A stretch of 64,000 bases of DNA from Pseudomonas cuatrocienegasensis (lineage in GTDB: Bacteria > Pseudomonadota > Gammaproteobacteria > Pseudomonadales > Pseudomonadaceae): the NCBI RefSeq assembly GCF_900110925.1, contig NZ_FOFP01000014.1:1-64000 (forward strand). The letters run 5' to 3'. Positions 52,520-60,918 of this stretch are shown piece after piece; positions within the stretch are counted from its first letter, which is position 1; every line of letters begins with the position of its first letter. The notes beneath the pieces were generated by a model. That model was not told the origin of the DNA. It was given only the letters and a program-made list of their open reading frames with translations, and did not search any database. A program made the translations under genes and the position numbers.

Positions 52520-53065
52520 TCAAACCTGGCCTGCTTCGCTCCAGCGCTTCCACCACCAGCGCACGCGCGACATGGGTTTACCTGCGGCGTCCAGCGGACG
52601 GCCATCGTTGGAGAACTGCTGGCTATCGTCCAGCAGCCGGCCCTTGAGATAGCGACTGCGGGATGCCAACTGGCCGTTGCTGTGGTAGCGCAGGTAGGCG
52701 CCTTCTTGCACGCCATCGCAGTAGTGCTCGACCTCGGCCAAGGTCCCGTCTGGGTAGTAGTTACTGGCCTCGCCGTGCATCCACCCTCGGCGGTAGCTGA
52801 CTTTGCGCTGCAGCGCGCCTTGCGCCGCATAAAACATCGCGATGCCATGCAGTTTGCCGTTGAGGTAGGGCAAGAGCGCCGAGACCTGGCCGTTGGGATG
52901 GTAGAGGGTGGTCGGTCCATGCAGCTCGCCGCCGCTGTAACCAAGTTGCGCCTGGGGGCGCCCGGCTTCTTTGATACGCAGGGGGCCGTCCAGTTGGCCA
53001 TCTTGCAAGTGGCCCTGCATATGGCTGTCGCCACGGGTGAGTTCGAGCTTGCCGGATTGGCTCAT
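52520..53065 (-). CDS. MORN-repeat protein next to vgrG
   Basis: 181 residues. MORN_2-type repeats: DGQLDGPLRIKEAGRPQAQL, GGELHGPTTLYHPNGQVSAL, NGKLHGIAMFYAAQGALQRK, RGWMHGEASNYYPDGTLAEV, DGVQEGAYLRYHSNGQLASR. Such repeats occur in YwqK-type antitoxins and in immunity or adaptor proteins of T6SS loci. Starts 11 bases after the vgrG stop on the same strand, so cotranscribed. May protect from, or help load, the upstream cargo. Confidence 0.8.
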   Translation of the reverse strand: MSQSGKLELTRGDSHMQGHLQDGQLDGPLRIKEAGRPQAQLGYSGGELHGPTTLYHPNGQVSALLPYLNGKLHGIAMFYAAQGALQRKVSYRRGWMHGEASNYYPDGTLAEVEHYCDGVQEGAYLRYHSNGQLASRSRYLKGRLLDDSQQFSNDGRPLDAAGKPMSRVRWWWKRWSEAGQV

Positions 53066-53075
53066 ACCGCGCGCC

Positions 53076-55082
53076 TCAATTGACTTTCACCAGGCCGCCC
53101 TTGAGGGTCAGCATGCCGCCGCCATCCACGGTCTGTTCGGCCGCCGCCTTGTTGGTCAGGCTGATGCCGGCATCGTTGGTCAGGGTGGTACCAGCCTTGT
53201 TGTCCAGGGACGTGCCGGCCTGATTAGTGAGCGAGGTGCCGGCCTTGTCGGTGAGCGCCATGCCGGCCTGGGTGGTGAGGTTCTGGTCGCTCTTGGCAGT
53301 GAAATTTCCGCCACTCTGCAGGGTTAGGGTGCCGGTCACCTTGATGGTCAGGTTGCCGTCCACGGTCAGCTCATAGTTGCCGCTGACCTTGTGAGTGTAG
53401 TTGCCGCCGGTGCTGTGAGTCTGGTCGGCGCCAACCTTTACTGTGCGGCTGTCTTTGACATCCAGGGTGTCGCTGCCGGTCTGGATGGTCACCGTGCGCT
53501 TGCCCTTCTCCAGGGTGATGGTCTCGTCGCCTTCCTTTACCGTGCGGGTGCGGGCGTTCTGCACGGTGAGGGTTTCGTCGTGGCCGATGGTGGCGGTGCT
53601 GTCGTTGAGCACGTTGACCTTCATGTCCTTTTGCGCCTGCAGGAACAGCTCCTCGGCGTCCTTCTTGTCCTCGAAGCGCAGCTCGTTGAAGCCACCGCCA
53701 CCTTTGGATGAGTTGGTCTTGATGCCGGATTGGGTCTGGTTGGCCGGCAGCGCATAGGGCAGGGCGTTGTCGCCGTTGTAGACGCAGCCGGTGACCAGTG
53801 GGCGATCCGGGTCGCCGTCGATAAAGGTGACGATCACCTCCTGGCCGATGCGCGGGATGAACTGCATGCCAAAGCCCTTGCCGCTCCAGGGCAGCACCAC
53901 GCGCACCCAGCAGGACGAGGTCTCGTCGTTCTTGCCGTCGCGGTCCCAGGGGAACTGGACCTTGATCCGGCCGTACTGGTCGGTCCAGATTTCCTCCCCC
54001 GCCTTGCCGACCACTATCGCCGTCTGGGTGTGCATGCGCGGCTTGGGCGTGAGCCGTGGCGGGCGGTAGGCGCTGGCCTTGGGGATGGCCTCGAAGCGGT
54101 TGCGGTAGTGCTCGTGGCTGGCGTCATGGGTGACTGAGGTCAGCACCCAGTCGATATTCAGGCTGGTGTCGTCATGCCCGATAAGGCTGAACCAGTGGCC
54201 GGGCACCAACCAGCGACAATCACTCTCGCCGATCAGGCGCTTCTCCTGGCTGCGCAGCCCGTCCACGCGCTGTTTGGTCAGCGCATCGCCGCGTCCCTTG
54301 GCAATATAGCCCCCCGGATGCTCATACATCGACAACGGCCCGGCCAGCGCCTCGGCTTTGCTGTAGAGCGAGGTGGTGGGGGTGGCGAACGCGTAGTCCG
54401 TGGCGCTGTACACCCCACTCACCGCCTGCACGCTGTACTGCGCCGAGCGGATGCCATGCAGCTCACGCACGCCGATGTCTTGGCCCAGGTAGGGCACCTT
54501 CGGCCCGTTGGGGATCTGCACGAAGGCATCGCTGCTGTCACCCAGCACCAGCGTGTGCTTGCCGGCCTCATGGGTGAAAAACCAGAAAATCCCTTCCTCC
54601 TCCAACAACCGCGAGACGAAGGCGAAATCCGTCTCGCCGTACTGCACGCAATACTCGCGCGGCTCGTAGCTGCCGGAGAGCGACAGCTTGAAGTCGGTAA
54701 AGCCGTGGGCCTTGAAGATGGTGGTGACGATGTCGCTGGTGGAAAGGTTCTGGAACACCCGATTGTTGCTGGCCAGCGTCAGCCACCAGAGCCAGGGGCG
54801 CAGCACCAGCTGATAGCGGTCGGCGGTGGCATCGGCGGGGAGCTGGCGGATCTCCGCGACCAGGGCGTCGAGGGGGCGCTGGTTGGCGTCGTTGTGCAGG
54901 GTGAGGGTTACGTGGGTGGCGACGGCGCTGGGGAGGGTGAGTGCGGTGGTGCTGTCGCCGTGGAGGGCCAGGCTGCCCAGTTCGTTCAACGCTTCGCCCC
55001 CGGAAAGCGTCTGGGGGTAAAGATCCGTCAGGGCGGAGGCGCTGAGGGAGAGGCTGGTGGTGGTGTCGGTGGGGCGGGGCAT
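53076..55082 (-). CDS. vgrG: T6SS spike protein VgrG (TssI)
   Basis: 668 residues. Rhs/Vgr core with gp27-like domain (ALTDLYPQTLSGGEALNELG, YCVQYGETDFAFVSRLLEEE), a gp5 OB-fold (GEEIWTDQYGRIKVQFPWDR, VRVVLPWSGKGFGMQFIPRI, DPDRPLVTGCVYNGDNALPY) and a C-terminal DUF2345-like beta-helix of short repeats (TSLTNQAGTSLDNKAGTTL). No extra toxin domain at the end, which stops with LTLKGGLVKVN. Forms the trimeric spike carrying PAAR and effectors. Clustered with clpV and cargo genes. Confidence 0.93.
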   Translation of the reverse strand: MPRPTDTTTSLSLSASALTDLYPQTLSGGEALNELGSLALHGDSTTALTLPSAVATHVTLTLHNDANQRPLDALVAEIRQLPADATADRYQLVLRPWLWWLTLASNNRVFQNLSTSDIVTTIFKAHGFTDFKLSLSGSYEPREYCVQYGETDFAFVSRLLEEEGIFWFFTHEAGKHTLVLGDSSDAFVQIPNGPKVPYLGQDIGVRELHGIRSAQYSVQAVSGVYSATDYAFATPTTSLYSKAEALAGPLSMYEHPGGYIAKGRGDALTKQRVDGLRSQEKRLIGESDCRWLVPGHWFSLIGHDDTSLNIDWVLTSVTHDASHEHYRNRFEAIPKASAYRPPRLTPKPRMHTQTAIVVGKAGEEIWTDQYGRIKVQFPWDRDGKNDETSSCWVRVVLPWSGKGFGMQFIPRIGQEVIVTFIDGDPDRPLVTGCVYNGDNALPYALPANQTQSGIKTNSSKGGGGFNELRFEDKKDAEELFLQAQKDMKVNVLNDSTATIGHDETLTVQNARTRTVKEGDETITLEKGKRTVTIQTGSDTLDVKDSRTVKVGADQTHSTGGNYTHKVSGNYELTVDGNLTIKVTGTLTLQSGGNFTAKSDQNLTTQAGMALTDKAGTSLTNQAGTSLDNKAGTTLTNDAGISLTNKAAAEQTVDGGGMLTLKGGLVKVN

Positions 55083-55171
55083 TTAACAATCTCCCAGCTT
55101 TCAATAGGCAATCCTGCCTAGAAATATAAAATTGAAGATCATCTAGCTGGGTGGTGCTTGAAATATAGAGA

Positions 55172-55816
55172 TCATCGAAACAGATCGCGAATGATATTAA
55201 TATCGTCGGACGGATGTCCGACTTGCGGATCAATCCAAGTATCACCGCTCGGCATTACATCGTGATACGAGGTATATTCGACTTGCCAATCATCCAAGGT
55301 TTTTTTGCAGAGCGGGCAGCATGGTTTTGATACTCCGATATGTATTCGCACATCAAGCTTCCCGATTTGCTGGAGATATTTGAGAATTTTCATTTCGGCG
55401 TGCATGTGATCGCCGCCTTCTCGAATGATTTCGTAATTATTCGAGATGTAGCCAAAATAAGATACGCCGCCGAAAAATTCGGTTGCGTCAATTGGGCGCC
55501 CAAGAGAGTGGTCGGTCAGTATGATATCGGTGTCGTACAGGTTCAGTCGATTGGCCGCGATATACCACTTGCTATCTACTAAGGCAACCGCCACACAATC
55601 TAGGTGTGATTCCAATTGACGATTACGGATCCTTGCTTCCTTGCCCGTAGGCATGGTTGCTTTAGTTGCCAACTTGGCATGCCCGCCAGCTGCACCTTCA
55701 CCACGGCTCCAGTGTATCGATAAGATGTAAGAAGCGACTTTGTCCAGCCAGCTCATTGTTTGCAGTCGCTCGAGATGATATGCATGATCTGTGAAAGCTC
55801 TTGCCCGGAACGACAT
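55172..55816 (-). CDS. Putative T6SS cargo with cytidine-deaminase-like active site
   Basis: 214 residues. The C-terminal half has MHAEMKILKYL (HAE at 139-141) and SKPCCPLCKKTLDDW (C167xxC170), the zinc ligands and catalytic Glu of the deaminase superfamily; the SKxxCxxC arrangement resembles the OTT_1508-like group. Deaminase toxins of T6SS modify DNA, RNA or nucleotides. The N-terminal 110 residues would be for loading or structure. AT-rich, between vgrG and a nuclease-like gene. Ribosome site GAGG. Toxin role is inferred from motif and location; no immunity gene is recognised. Confidence 0.6.
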   Translation of the reverse strand: MSFRARAFTDHAYHLERLQTMSWLDKVASYILSIHWSRGEGAAGGHAKLATKATMPTGKEARIRNRQLESHLDCVAVALVDSKWYIAANRLNLYDTDIILTDHSLGRPIDATEFFGGVSYFGYISNNYEIIREGGDHMHAEMKILKYLQQIGKLDVRIHIGVSKPCCPLCKKTLDDWQVEYTSYHDVMPSGDTWIDPQVGHPSDDINIIRDLFR

Positions 55817-55975
55817 TGTAACCTCGCTTTAATAAAAGACCCATAAGTAGCAGATGGATGGTTTCTTTGGGTGAGTGTTCTGGTGAGTTTGGTCTAATTT
55901 TTCATCAAAAAGGGGATGAATTTATTCTGGAGAAGTGGGTGCCAGTAAATAAATCTGCCCCTTTTGGGCAAGAGG

Positions 55976-56761
55976 CTAAACATTGTGAATCTCCACATCT
56001 TGGTCGAAGTTGTTTGCATTGGGGCCAAAGAGCGCTGGAGCACCGGCCACGTAGTTGCCGACAACCTGATGCGGTGCGAGTCCTTGGGGAATGTTGTATG
56101 CCGGAAACTGGCCAAAGCCGGGCGGTAGCACCGGCAAGGCGGCGCGATTGGTAACGGCGTGGTGAATTACGGCCTGGATAGAACCTTGGATCTTCGGAAG
56201 TGACACTGCTCGCCATTTTACAACTATGTGGGATGGACAATAGGCATAGAGATCATTTTGTAACTCAGGCGGGACTGCAAAGTTGTCGACTGAGCGAATG
56301 ACGTGATACTCAACGCCAATCCAGTGGTTTGGCATTGGGTTGCTCAGGTCGAAGGCTCTACAGGCGGATAAGAAATTTCGGATATGGTTTTCAATGCCCC
56401 GGTGCCAGCTATTGGCCTGTGAACTCAGGATTGTCAGGTTGCTCCAATGATTGCCTGGCCCTCCCCACTCCGCATTGATCAAATGCGCGCGTACCCAACT
56501 CAATTGATCTTGGTTGAAGGTGTGAGTCGGATATCCCATTCCAGTCCATGGTGTGTTCCAGCCTTCACCGGTAGCCGTTGCTTTGTTGTTTGGCAGGATT
56601 CCACCGGGTGCGGCGATATCAGGCCCCAGAACACAATGTGCCCATGTTGCTCCCATGGGCTTGTGGTGGACTGTGTGCAGTGGCCCATAGGCCTCATCTT
56701 CTATGGTAAAAGCCAATTGATCCGTATTTATGTGGCCGTGTTGATTAACCCATTTGACCAT
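55976..56761 (-). CDS. Putative nuclease-like T6SS cargo
   Basis: 261 residues. The centre has AHLINAEWGGPGNHWSNLTI (92-111) followed by LSSQANSWHRGIENHI, a His-Asn-rich array (H93, N108, N117, H120, E124) like the DNA/RNA non-specific nuclease domains of polymorphic toxins (HLxNxxxGGxG...N...N..H...E). The C-terminus has a Pro-rich segment (LPVLPPGFGQFPAYNIPQG). No signal peptide. AT-rich. 214 and 159 bases lie between it and its neighbours' starts. The nuclease role is inference. Confidence 0.5.
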   Translation of the reverse strand: MVKWVNQHGHINTDQLAFTIEDEAYGPLHTVHHKPMGATWAHCVLGPDIAAPGGILPNNKATATGEGWNTPWTGMGYPTHTFNQDQLSWVRAHLINAEWGGPGNHWSNLTILSSQANSWHRGIENHIRNFLSACRAFDLSNPMPNHWIGVEYHVIRSVDNFAVPPELQNDLYAYCPSHIVVKWRAVSLPKIQGSIQAVIHHAVTNRAALPVLPPGFGQFPAYNIPQGLAPHQVVGNYVAGAPALFGPNANNFDQDVEIHNV

Positions 56762-56814
56762 GGAAACCCCCTGGGCTCGGACGTTAAATATTTGCCGTGT
56801 ATCACATGCTCTGG

Positions 56815-57309
56815 TTATTTTGAGTGTTCGTTTACCTTTTTCATGTAATTTATGTTTTCACTGATAGCGCCTGTTTCTTTATTTAATAGCGGTTCGTTGT
56901 CGTACTTGTATATTTCCAGAGTGATGGAGCCTTTCTGCAGTGCTTCGTGAAAGCACTTCTCTGCCGAAACTTCGTCGCCCTTGTTTTTGTTCCATTCGCT
57001 CAGGCCTGGGTGGTTGGTAACGACTGTTAATGGACGAATGGCGTGCCTTATTAGTTGTTTGAATTTCTCCTGACCACCACCTTTGTAGGTGGATAGGCTG
57101 AAAGAAATATAGAAGTGCGGAGGAAGGCCTACTCTGTTGTTGGTTGTCATTCCTGAATCTGATTCTTGGATCCTGGCTCTGAGCACATTCCACGCAGTTT
57201 GAGAATATTTATCGGCATGATGTATTTCGCTGCCAACAGCTCCGCCCGCATTAGTCAATACGGTTAGGGTCTTGTCAGTGACGTTGGCGAGTATTAAATC
57301 TCCTGCCAT
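56815..57309 (-). CDS. Hypothetical protein between clpV and the nuclease-like gene
   Basis: 164 residues, no recognised family. Begins MAGDLILANVTDKTLTVLTN (beta-rich, possibly a sandwich as in aegerolysin-like or adaptor folds), with GLPPHFYISFSLSTYKGGGQ and a charged C-terminus. AT-rich relative to clpV. Could be a loading adaptor or immunity protein for the next two cargo genes. GAGG lies 11 bases before the ATG. Confidence 0.45.
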   Translation of the reverse strand: MAGDLILANVTDKTLTVLTNAGGAVGSEIHHADKYSQTAWNVLRARIQESDSGMTTNNRVGLPPHFYISFSLSTYKGGGQEKFKQLIRHAIRPLTVVTNHPGLSEWNKNKGDEVSAEKCFHEALQKGSITLEIYKYDNEPLLNKETGAISENINYMKKVNEHSK

Positions 57310-57358
57310 GTTCGTAATGCCTCATCCGATCTATGTGTTTTTGACTCTGGCGCATTCC

Positions 57359-59899
57359 TTACTCCAACACCCACTCCGCCAACTTCCCCGTCACCTGCGC
57401 CATTAGCACATTCTCGATATCCCGTGCGCCGGCTGCGCTGCATTTGGCGAGCACGGCCTTGACGATGGCGGGGTCGAAGTCGAATGGCTTGCCGGTAGCG
57501 GCCTTGTAGCGTTCCCGCAGTTTCTCCAGCTTGGCCAGGACGATGCCTTCCAGCGTGGTTTCATCCAGCGGGCGGTAGGGCACGACGGTCATGCGGGCGA
57601 GGAAGGCGGGGCGGAAGGCTTGTAGCAGGACCTTGCGCAGGCGTTCGTTGAAGGCGTCGCTGCCGAGCTGGTCGGTGGGGGTATCGAGGATCAGTTCGGC
57701 GCCGACGTTGCTGGTGGCGAGCATTACGGTGTTTTTGAAGTCCACCACCAGGCCGGTGCCGTCTTCCATCACGCCTTTGTCGAAGACGTTGTAGAAGGCT
57801 TCCAGCACGTCGGGGTGGGCTTTTTCGATTTCGTCCAGCAGCACCACGGAGTAGGGGCGGCGGCGCACCGCTTCGGTGAGCACGCCGCCGCTACCGTAGC
57901 CGACGTAGCCGGGCGGGGCGCCTTTGAGTTGGCTGACGGTGTGGGCTTCCTGGTATTCAGAAAGGTTGATGCTGATCAGGTTGCGTTCGCCGCCGTAGAG
58001 GGCGTCGGCCAGGGCGTAGGCCGTCTCGGTTTTGCCGACGCCGGTGGGGCCGACCAGGAGGAACACACCCACCGGTTTGGCTGGGTCGGTGAGGCCGGCG
58101 CGGTAGGCCTGGATGCGCTGAGCGATGGTGGCCATGGCGTTGTTCTGGCCCATCACCCGCTGGCCCAGGCGCTGGCCGAGGGTGCGCACGGCGTAGGCTT
58201 CGTCGGCGAGCATCTTGCCGATGGGGATGCCGGTCCAGCCGGCGATCACCGCGGCGACGATGCGCGAGTCGACCTGTTCGGGCACCAGCGGGTCGTCTTC
58301 GCGGATGGCCTCCAGGCCGGCTTCCAGGCGGGTCAGCTCGGCGGCCAGATGGTCGATGCGGCCATCCAGTTCGGCGTCCGGTTTGGCGGCGTCGGCGCTT
58401 TCGCACAGGGCCAGTAACTGGCGACGGGTTTGCAGCAGTTCGCGCACCGCTTCGCGTTCTTCGCCCCAACGGCGTTGCAGCGCGCGGATGGTCACGAGGT
58501 TGGCGGCGGATTCCTGCTCCAGCGCGGTGATGCGGGTGCTGTGCTCCAGACCGGTAGCCTGTTCACGGCGCAGGCGCAGCAGCTCTTCGGCCACGGCTAC
58601 TTCGCGATGGCGCAGGCTCTCCAGGGGCGGCGGTACGTCGTGCTGGCCGAGGGCGACGCGGGCGCAGGCGGTGTCCAGTACGCTGATGGCTTTGTCCGGC
58701 AGTTGCCGACCGGAGATGTAACGGTGGGAGAGTTTCACCGCGTCGAGGATGGCGGCATCCAGCACCTGCACGCCGTGGTGCTGTTCCAGTTTGCTGGCCA
58801 CGCCACGGAGCATTTCCACGGCGGTGGTTTCGTCGGGCTCCTCCACTTGTACCAACTGGAAGCGCCGGGCCAGGGCCGGGTCCTTCTCGAAATACTTTTT
58901 GTATTCCAGCCAGGTGGTGGCGGCCAGGGTGCGCAGCTCGCCACGGGCCAGGGCCGGTTTGAGCAGGTTGGCGGCGTCGCTGCCGCCCTCGCTGCCACCG
59001 GCGCCGATCAGGGTATGGGCCTCGTCGATAAACAGGATGATCGGCTGCTCGCTGCTGCGCACCGCATCGATCACGCCCTTGAGGCGCTGCTCGAACTCGC
59101 CCTTGACCCCGGCGCCGGCCTGCAGCAGGCCAAGGTCGAGCACACGCAGAATGACGTTTTGCAGCGGTGGCGGCACATCACCGGCGGCGATGCGCAGGGC
59201 CAGACCTTCAACCACTGCGGTCTTACCGACGCCAGGGGCGCCGACCAGAATCGGGTTGTTCTGCCGGCGGCGCAGGAGGATGTCGATGCTCTGGCGGATT
59301 TCCCCGTCGCGCCCGACGATGGGGTCGATGCGACCGGCACGGGCGTCGGCGGTGAGGTCTTGGGTGTATTGGTCGAGCACCGACTCCTGAGTCGCAGCCT
59401 TGCCTTTGTTGGCAGGCGTTGCGCTGGCGGTCTGTTCGCGGGAGCTTTGTGTCCAGTCCTGGAGATTTTCGCGCAGGGCATCCCGGGGGATACGCAGCAG
59501 CGATGAGGCGCTGTTGAGCAGCAGGCTGCGGCGTTCGTCGCGCTCCAGCAGGGCCAGCAGCAGCAACCCGGAGCGGATGCTGGTTTGCCCGGAGACACTG
59601 GCCTGGACCACGGCGTCCTCAAACAGACCAATGGTTTGTGCAGACAGCGCCGGCGTACGGGTGTTGCCGGCTTTGAACAGCTCCAGTGCCTGGTTGATTT
59701 CCGAGGCCACGGCGTCGCGTTCCAGGCCAAAACGGGGCAATAGATAAGCCAGGTCGCCGCCTTCTATATCCAGCAGTTCCAGCAGCAGATGCTCGATCTC
59801 GACATAGTGATGGGTGCGTTGCAGGCACCGCTGGGCGGCACGCTCCAGGGCGCGGCGGCTTTCGGCGTTGAGGCGGCCGATCAGGCTACTGAGTTCCAT
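57359..59899 (-). CDS. clpV: T6SS sheath-disassembly ATPase ClpV (TssH)
   Basis: 846 residues. N-terminal Clp-N repeats (LERAAQRCLQRTHHYVEIEH), AAA1 Walker A GAPGVGKTAVVEGLAL with LFIDEAHTLIGAGG, coiled-coil M domain about 400-500, AAA2 Walker A GPTGVGKTETAYALADAL with VLLDEIEKAHPDV, and C-terminal domain ending KLAEWVLE. Refolds or recycles contracted sheath TssBC in the cytoplasm. Starts 2 bases after tssG stops, as part of the operon. Confidence 0.95.
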   Translation of the reverse strand: MELSSLIGRLNAESRRALERAAQRCLQRTHHYVEIEHLLLELLDIEGGDLAYLLPRFGLERDAVASEINQALELFKAGNTRTPALSAQTIGLFEDAVVQASVSGQTSIRSGLLLLALLERDERRSLLLNSASSLLRIPRDALRENLQDWTQSSREQTASATPANKGKAATQESVLDQYTQDLTADARAGRIDPIVGRDGEIRQSIDILLRRRQNNPILVGAPGVGKTAVVEGLALRIAAGDVPPPLQNVILRVLDLGLLQAGAGVKGEFEQRLKGVIDAVRSSEQPIILFIDEAHTLIGAGGSEGGSDAANLLKPALARGELRTLAATTWLEYKKYFEKDPALARRFQLVQVEEPDETTAVEMLRGVASKLEQHHGVQVLDAAILDAVKLSHRYISGRQLPDKAISVLDTACARVALGQHDVPPPLESLRHREVAVAEELLRLRREQATGLEHSTRITALEQESAANLVTIRALQRRWGEEREAVRELLQTRRQLLALCESADAAKPDAELDGRIDHLAAELTRLEAGLEAIREDDPLVPEQVDSRIVAAVIAGWTGIPIGKMLADEAYAVRTLGQRLGQRVMGQNNAMATIAQRIQAYRAGLTDPAKPVGVFLLVGPTGVGKTETAYALADALYGGERNLISINLSEYQEAHTVSQLKGAPPGYVGYGSGGVLTEAVRRRPYSVVLLDEIEKAHPDVLEAFYNVFDKGVMEDGTGLVVDFKNTVMLATSNVGAELILDTPTDQLGSDAFNERLRKVLLQAFRPAFLARMTVVPYRPLDETTLEGIVLAKLEKLRERYKAATGKPFDFDPAIVKAVLAKCSAAGARDIENVLMAQVTGKLAEWVLE

Positions 59900-59901
59900 G
59901 C

Positions 59902-60918
59902 TCAGGCCACCTCGCTCTGCCGCAAGCGGGTGTCGATGTGTTGCAGTTGCTCGCTGCGCAGGTGCAGGCCGCTGCTCCAGCGCAGCCGTGGTGGCGCACG
60001 GCGGTCGAGGGTGAGTGGCGCGCCGGGGCGCACCAGCAGGCGCAATTCGCAGTCCAGGTCGGGGCCAAAGTAGAAGCCGGCCAGGCTGGCGAGTTCGCCG
60101 TGGGCGCTGCCGCTGGGCAAGAAATCTTCTGCCCGTGCGCTACTGAGTGGGCCGAGGATCAGGCGAATACCGGCATGCTCGTCCCACACGCGGGTGCCGG
60201 CAATCGCACTTCGGCCCAGGCTCAGGTTGCGGCCATTGCGTTGCAGGCGGCTGCGGCTGGCAGCGGGAATGTCCCGCCAACTGCCGCAGTAGGCCTCGTA
60301 GCGGGTGCTCACCGCAAATTGTTGGCTGACCAGCGCGGCAAACCCAGCCAACGAACGGCGGCCGCCGGCGAACAGGGCGGTGCGTGCGGTAACCGTGGCA
60401 TCGGGCACGGCCAGGCGCTGTTGCAAGGCATCCGGCAGGAGGCCGCAGAGGGCCAGCAGTTGCGCCTGCACGGGGGCGTCCTGGGGGGCGCGAAAGCCCA
60501 ACGCCAGGCGGTGTTTGCCGAGCACGCGGTAGAGCAGGCTGAGCAGGCGGTGTTGGAAAATATCGAGGAACTCGGCCGGCGCGTGGTCTTTCAGCCGGGC
60601 GCGCTGCGCCAGCCATTCTTGATAGGCATAGGGCAGCGGACCGTCGGGGCCGCCGAGGCCGAATACCGGGGTGGTCAGGGTGATAGGTTGCCCCGGCTCT
60701 TGCACCAGGCTCTCCACCTGGCTGGCGGCAAAGCTGGCGCTCAGTGGCCCGCGCAAGCGCACGGCTTCACCCTGCGGGGCGCTGCTCTGGCCGAGGAGGG
60801 CGGCGTTCGGTTGTTCGCGCTCAAGCAGCAACAACGCCTGCAGCAGCTCGAAAGCCTGCGGCGTGTTGCGCAACCGTTCGCTCAGAGCGACAGCGGCATA
60901 CCGGCTTGGGGTGACCAC
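59902..60918 (-). CDS. tssG: T6SS baseplate protein TssG
   Basis: 338 residues from GTG 60918. Typical TssG stretches: FELLQALLLLEREQPNAALL, FGLGGPDGPLPYAYQEWLAQ, FLDIFQHRLLSLLYRVLGKH and TRVWDEHAGIRLILGPL. Part of the TssEFGK baseplate wedge. It overlaps the end of tssF by 37 bases. Confidence 0.93.
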   Translation of the reverse strand: MVTPSRYAAVALSERLRNTPQAFELLQALLLLEREQPNAALLGQSSAPQGEAVRLRGPLSASFAASQVESLVQEPGQPITLTTPVFGLGGPDGPLPYAYQEWLAQRARLKDHAPAEFLDIFQHRLLSLLYRVLGKHRLALGFRAPQDAPVQAQLLALCGLLPDALQQRLAVPDATVTARTALFAGGRRSLAGFAALVSQQFAVSTRYEAYCGSWRDIPAASRSRLQRNGRNLSLGRSAIAGTRVWDEHAGIRLILGPLSSARAEDFLPSGSAHGELASLAGFYFGPDLDCELRLLVRPGAPLTLDRRAPPRLRWSSGLHLRSEQLQHIDTRLRQSEVA

